Shown here piece by piece: positions 41,397 through 42,750 of a stretch of DNA of 42,750 nucleotides. Every line of letters begins with the position of its first letter. Positions within the stretch are counted from its first letter, which is position 1. Location: positions 1 to 42,750 of the forward strand of contig QAXH01005530.1 of NCBI GenBank assembly GCA_004335635.1, given 5' to 3'. The DNA is from Chloromonas sp. AAM2 (lineage: Eukaryota; Chlorophyta; Chlorophyceae; Chlamydomonadales; Chlamydomonadaceae). The notes beneath the pieces were generated by a model, which saw nothing but the letters and a program-made list of their open reading frames with translations, was not told where the DNA came from and did no database searches. Made by a program: the position numbers and the translations under genes.

Positions 41397-42750
41397 TCAC
41401 GCCAGCATGGTTCCGGGCTCCCACCCCACCTGCCAGCGCCATATTGCAGTGTGAAATGCCAGTTTGTTCTCTGACGTCAGAGTGACCTTGCATCCAGGAC
41501 CGAGACTTACTCGGTGTAGTTTACATGTCCCACACACTGGGGTGCCATAATCACAGCAATCATGAGCCACGTGCACATTCATGTGATCAGTCCTGGTACT
41601 CACCAGCCGTCGGAGATGGCCCTGAGAAGCAAGTCCGGGAATGCTGCCAACATGGTTGGTGCATTAGCAATTTGTTCGTCCAGTTCTTGTGGGCTCATGT
41701 AGGTCACCTCCAGCTTCTTGCCTGTGGCCTGCTCAATAGCAGCCACGGCCTGATTCATGGTCATATCTTGGCCCTTGAGGTAGATGGTTGAGTTCCAAAC
41801 TCGCCTGGAAGAGGCAAACAACAAGCGCGGACACAGTGACCTTCAACTCATGGCGCCAGTCTCTCATCTCACACAATGCATGGTCAACGACAGAGATGTT
41901 GGTAAGCTTTTTGCCCCCTGCGGACTGTTCGGCCGGTCACCTGCGGTCGGCCCGACCCGCTGCCTGCCCAAAAACGGGTCGCAGAAAGCTGCCAACAAAA
42001 TCTCCCACCAGAATACGGAACTAGAAATGCCGCGAAAATTCAGAGCAGCATGCGGATGCCGACTCCGCACGCAAAAGCGCCTGGGCGGAATCACACCTCG
42101 CGATAACCCTGTTCTCCGGTCTTGTTGTCCCATGTCTCCGATGCACTCACTTCGACTTAGGGTCTAGCAGAGCAGCGGCTGTCCAGCGCGCAATGTCCTT
42201 GAAAGACGTGATTGCGTATGTCGCATCCGGGTTGCCCTTGATGGTGGCCTTGCCGTTGGGTACGTCAAAGCTGAAGACAGGCGTGAACTGCAGTAACAGA
42301 AGAACAGACATGTTGTAGGTGACGCTCTGTGTGAAAGAAACATCACAGAGCGTCAAGCACTTCACATGAATGGATACTTGCTAAAACGGCAGATCAGATG
42401 CCTCCGCAAAGGAGAACCAGCGAGCCTACCAGTGTTTCCAGAAAGAATCCCGTGACGATGTAGGTGTACTCTAGACCGCTAGCCTCCAGGGCATCTCTGG
42501 CCGCATACTTAAAGGCCAGAGCAGGAAAGTACTCCCTGGCCACAACAGAGCGGAATTAGCATCGATTGCACATTGTTCAAAGCAGACACATTAGTATTGC
42601 AGACTGTAGTGAGGCAAAATCTGGCAGGACCGTGTTGCAGATGGCTCACCTGATGCCAGGGCGGCCAGTGTCAATGCCAAACTCAGACGGCACAAAGCGG
42701 CGCACGCCCGCAGCCTTGGCAGCCTTGATGACTGATACCTGCGCCTCCAG
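41397..42750 (-). CDS. NmrA/isoflavone-reductase-like protein, copy 3 (5' end outside window)
   Basis: In-window exons (minus): exon 3 from 42750 (cut) to 42650, 42430-42535, 42151-42287, 41604-41804, and a probable last exon 41397-41505. The protein reads AAKAAGVRRFVPSEFGIDTG, EYFPALAFKYAARDALEAS, FDVPNGKATIKGNPDATYA and NSTIYLKGQDMTMNQAVAA, very close to copy 1. Exon 6 uses an acceptor nine bases upstream of the one in copies 1 and 2, because the ancestral position reads TTG instead of CAG, so three residues (Arg-Val-Trp) are gained before NSTIYLK. The last exon is diverged (KVTLTSENKLAFHTAIWRW then a longer tail) with an AAG acceptor and is less certain. The N-terminal Rossmann exons lie beyond the window end. 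Confidence 0.88.

Noticed and set aside
1..42750. CRISPR arrays, bacterial operons, phage or viral genes
   Set aside because: None seen: genes are spliced and eukaryotic, and the tandem arrays lack spacer-repeat organisation.

Overview
The window is nuclear DNA of a green alga (Chlorophyta). Genes are dense and intron-rich, mostly with GT-AG introns of 100-600 bp plus three apparent GC-AG introns. TGTAA, the usual chlorophyte poly(A) signal, follows most stop codons. The gene set is plant-like: a plastid class II DAHP synthase with a transit-peptide-like N-terminus, a plant-type acyl-activating enzyme ending in a peroxisomal tripeptide, and PPIL2/CYP65. No species can be named. One intron carries a short run of CCCTAA units (human-type telomere repeat), a type I recall from some Chlamydomonadales. 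There is one 214-base assembly gap.

Layout. 1-4145 (+): 3' part of a PPIL2/CYP65 U-box cyclophilin. 5053-6067 (-): ankyrin-repeat protein. 6739-14897 (+): 17-exon acyl-activating enzyme of the AAE17/18 type ending SRL. 15451-15785: foldback element enclosing a cytosine-C5 DNA methyltransferase fragment. 16470-18517 (-): three-exon plastid DAHP synthase. 19002-21446 (+): CNOT11, subunit of CCR4-NOT. 22089-26799 (-): ORC4, convergent with CNOT11. 27219-32707 (+): large unrecognised Gln/Pro-rich protein, divergent from ORC4. 33661-35659 (+), 37470-39462 (-) and 41397-42750 (-, cut by the window end): three paralogous NmrA/isoflavone-reductase-like proteins with the same intron positions.

The genes are mostly unrelated housekeeping functions: spliceosomal or ubiquitin-linked cyclophilin, acyl activation, shikimate entry, mRNA decay, replication origin recognition. 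They do not form a pathway. Only the NmrA trio is a true gene cluster, expanded by local duplication.

The most unusual signal is in the introns. In several unrelated genes a tandem duplication sits exactly on a splice site: a donor in DAHP synthase and in the Gln/Pro-rich gene, and acceptors in CNOT11, the acyl-activating gene and the Gln/Pro-rich gene. Other points of interest are the foldback family with a captured methyltransferase fragment and a near-perfect 21-bp-stem hairpin in an ORC4 intron. Exon structures were inferred by eye from splice consensus, phase continuity and family similarity; the weak junctions are stated in each entry.
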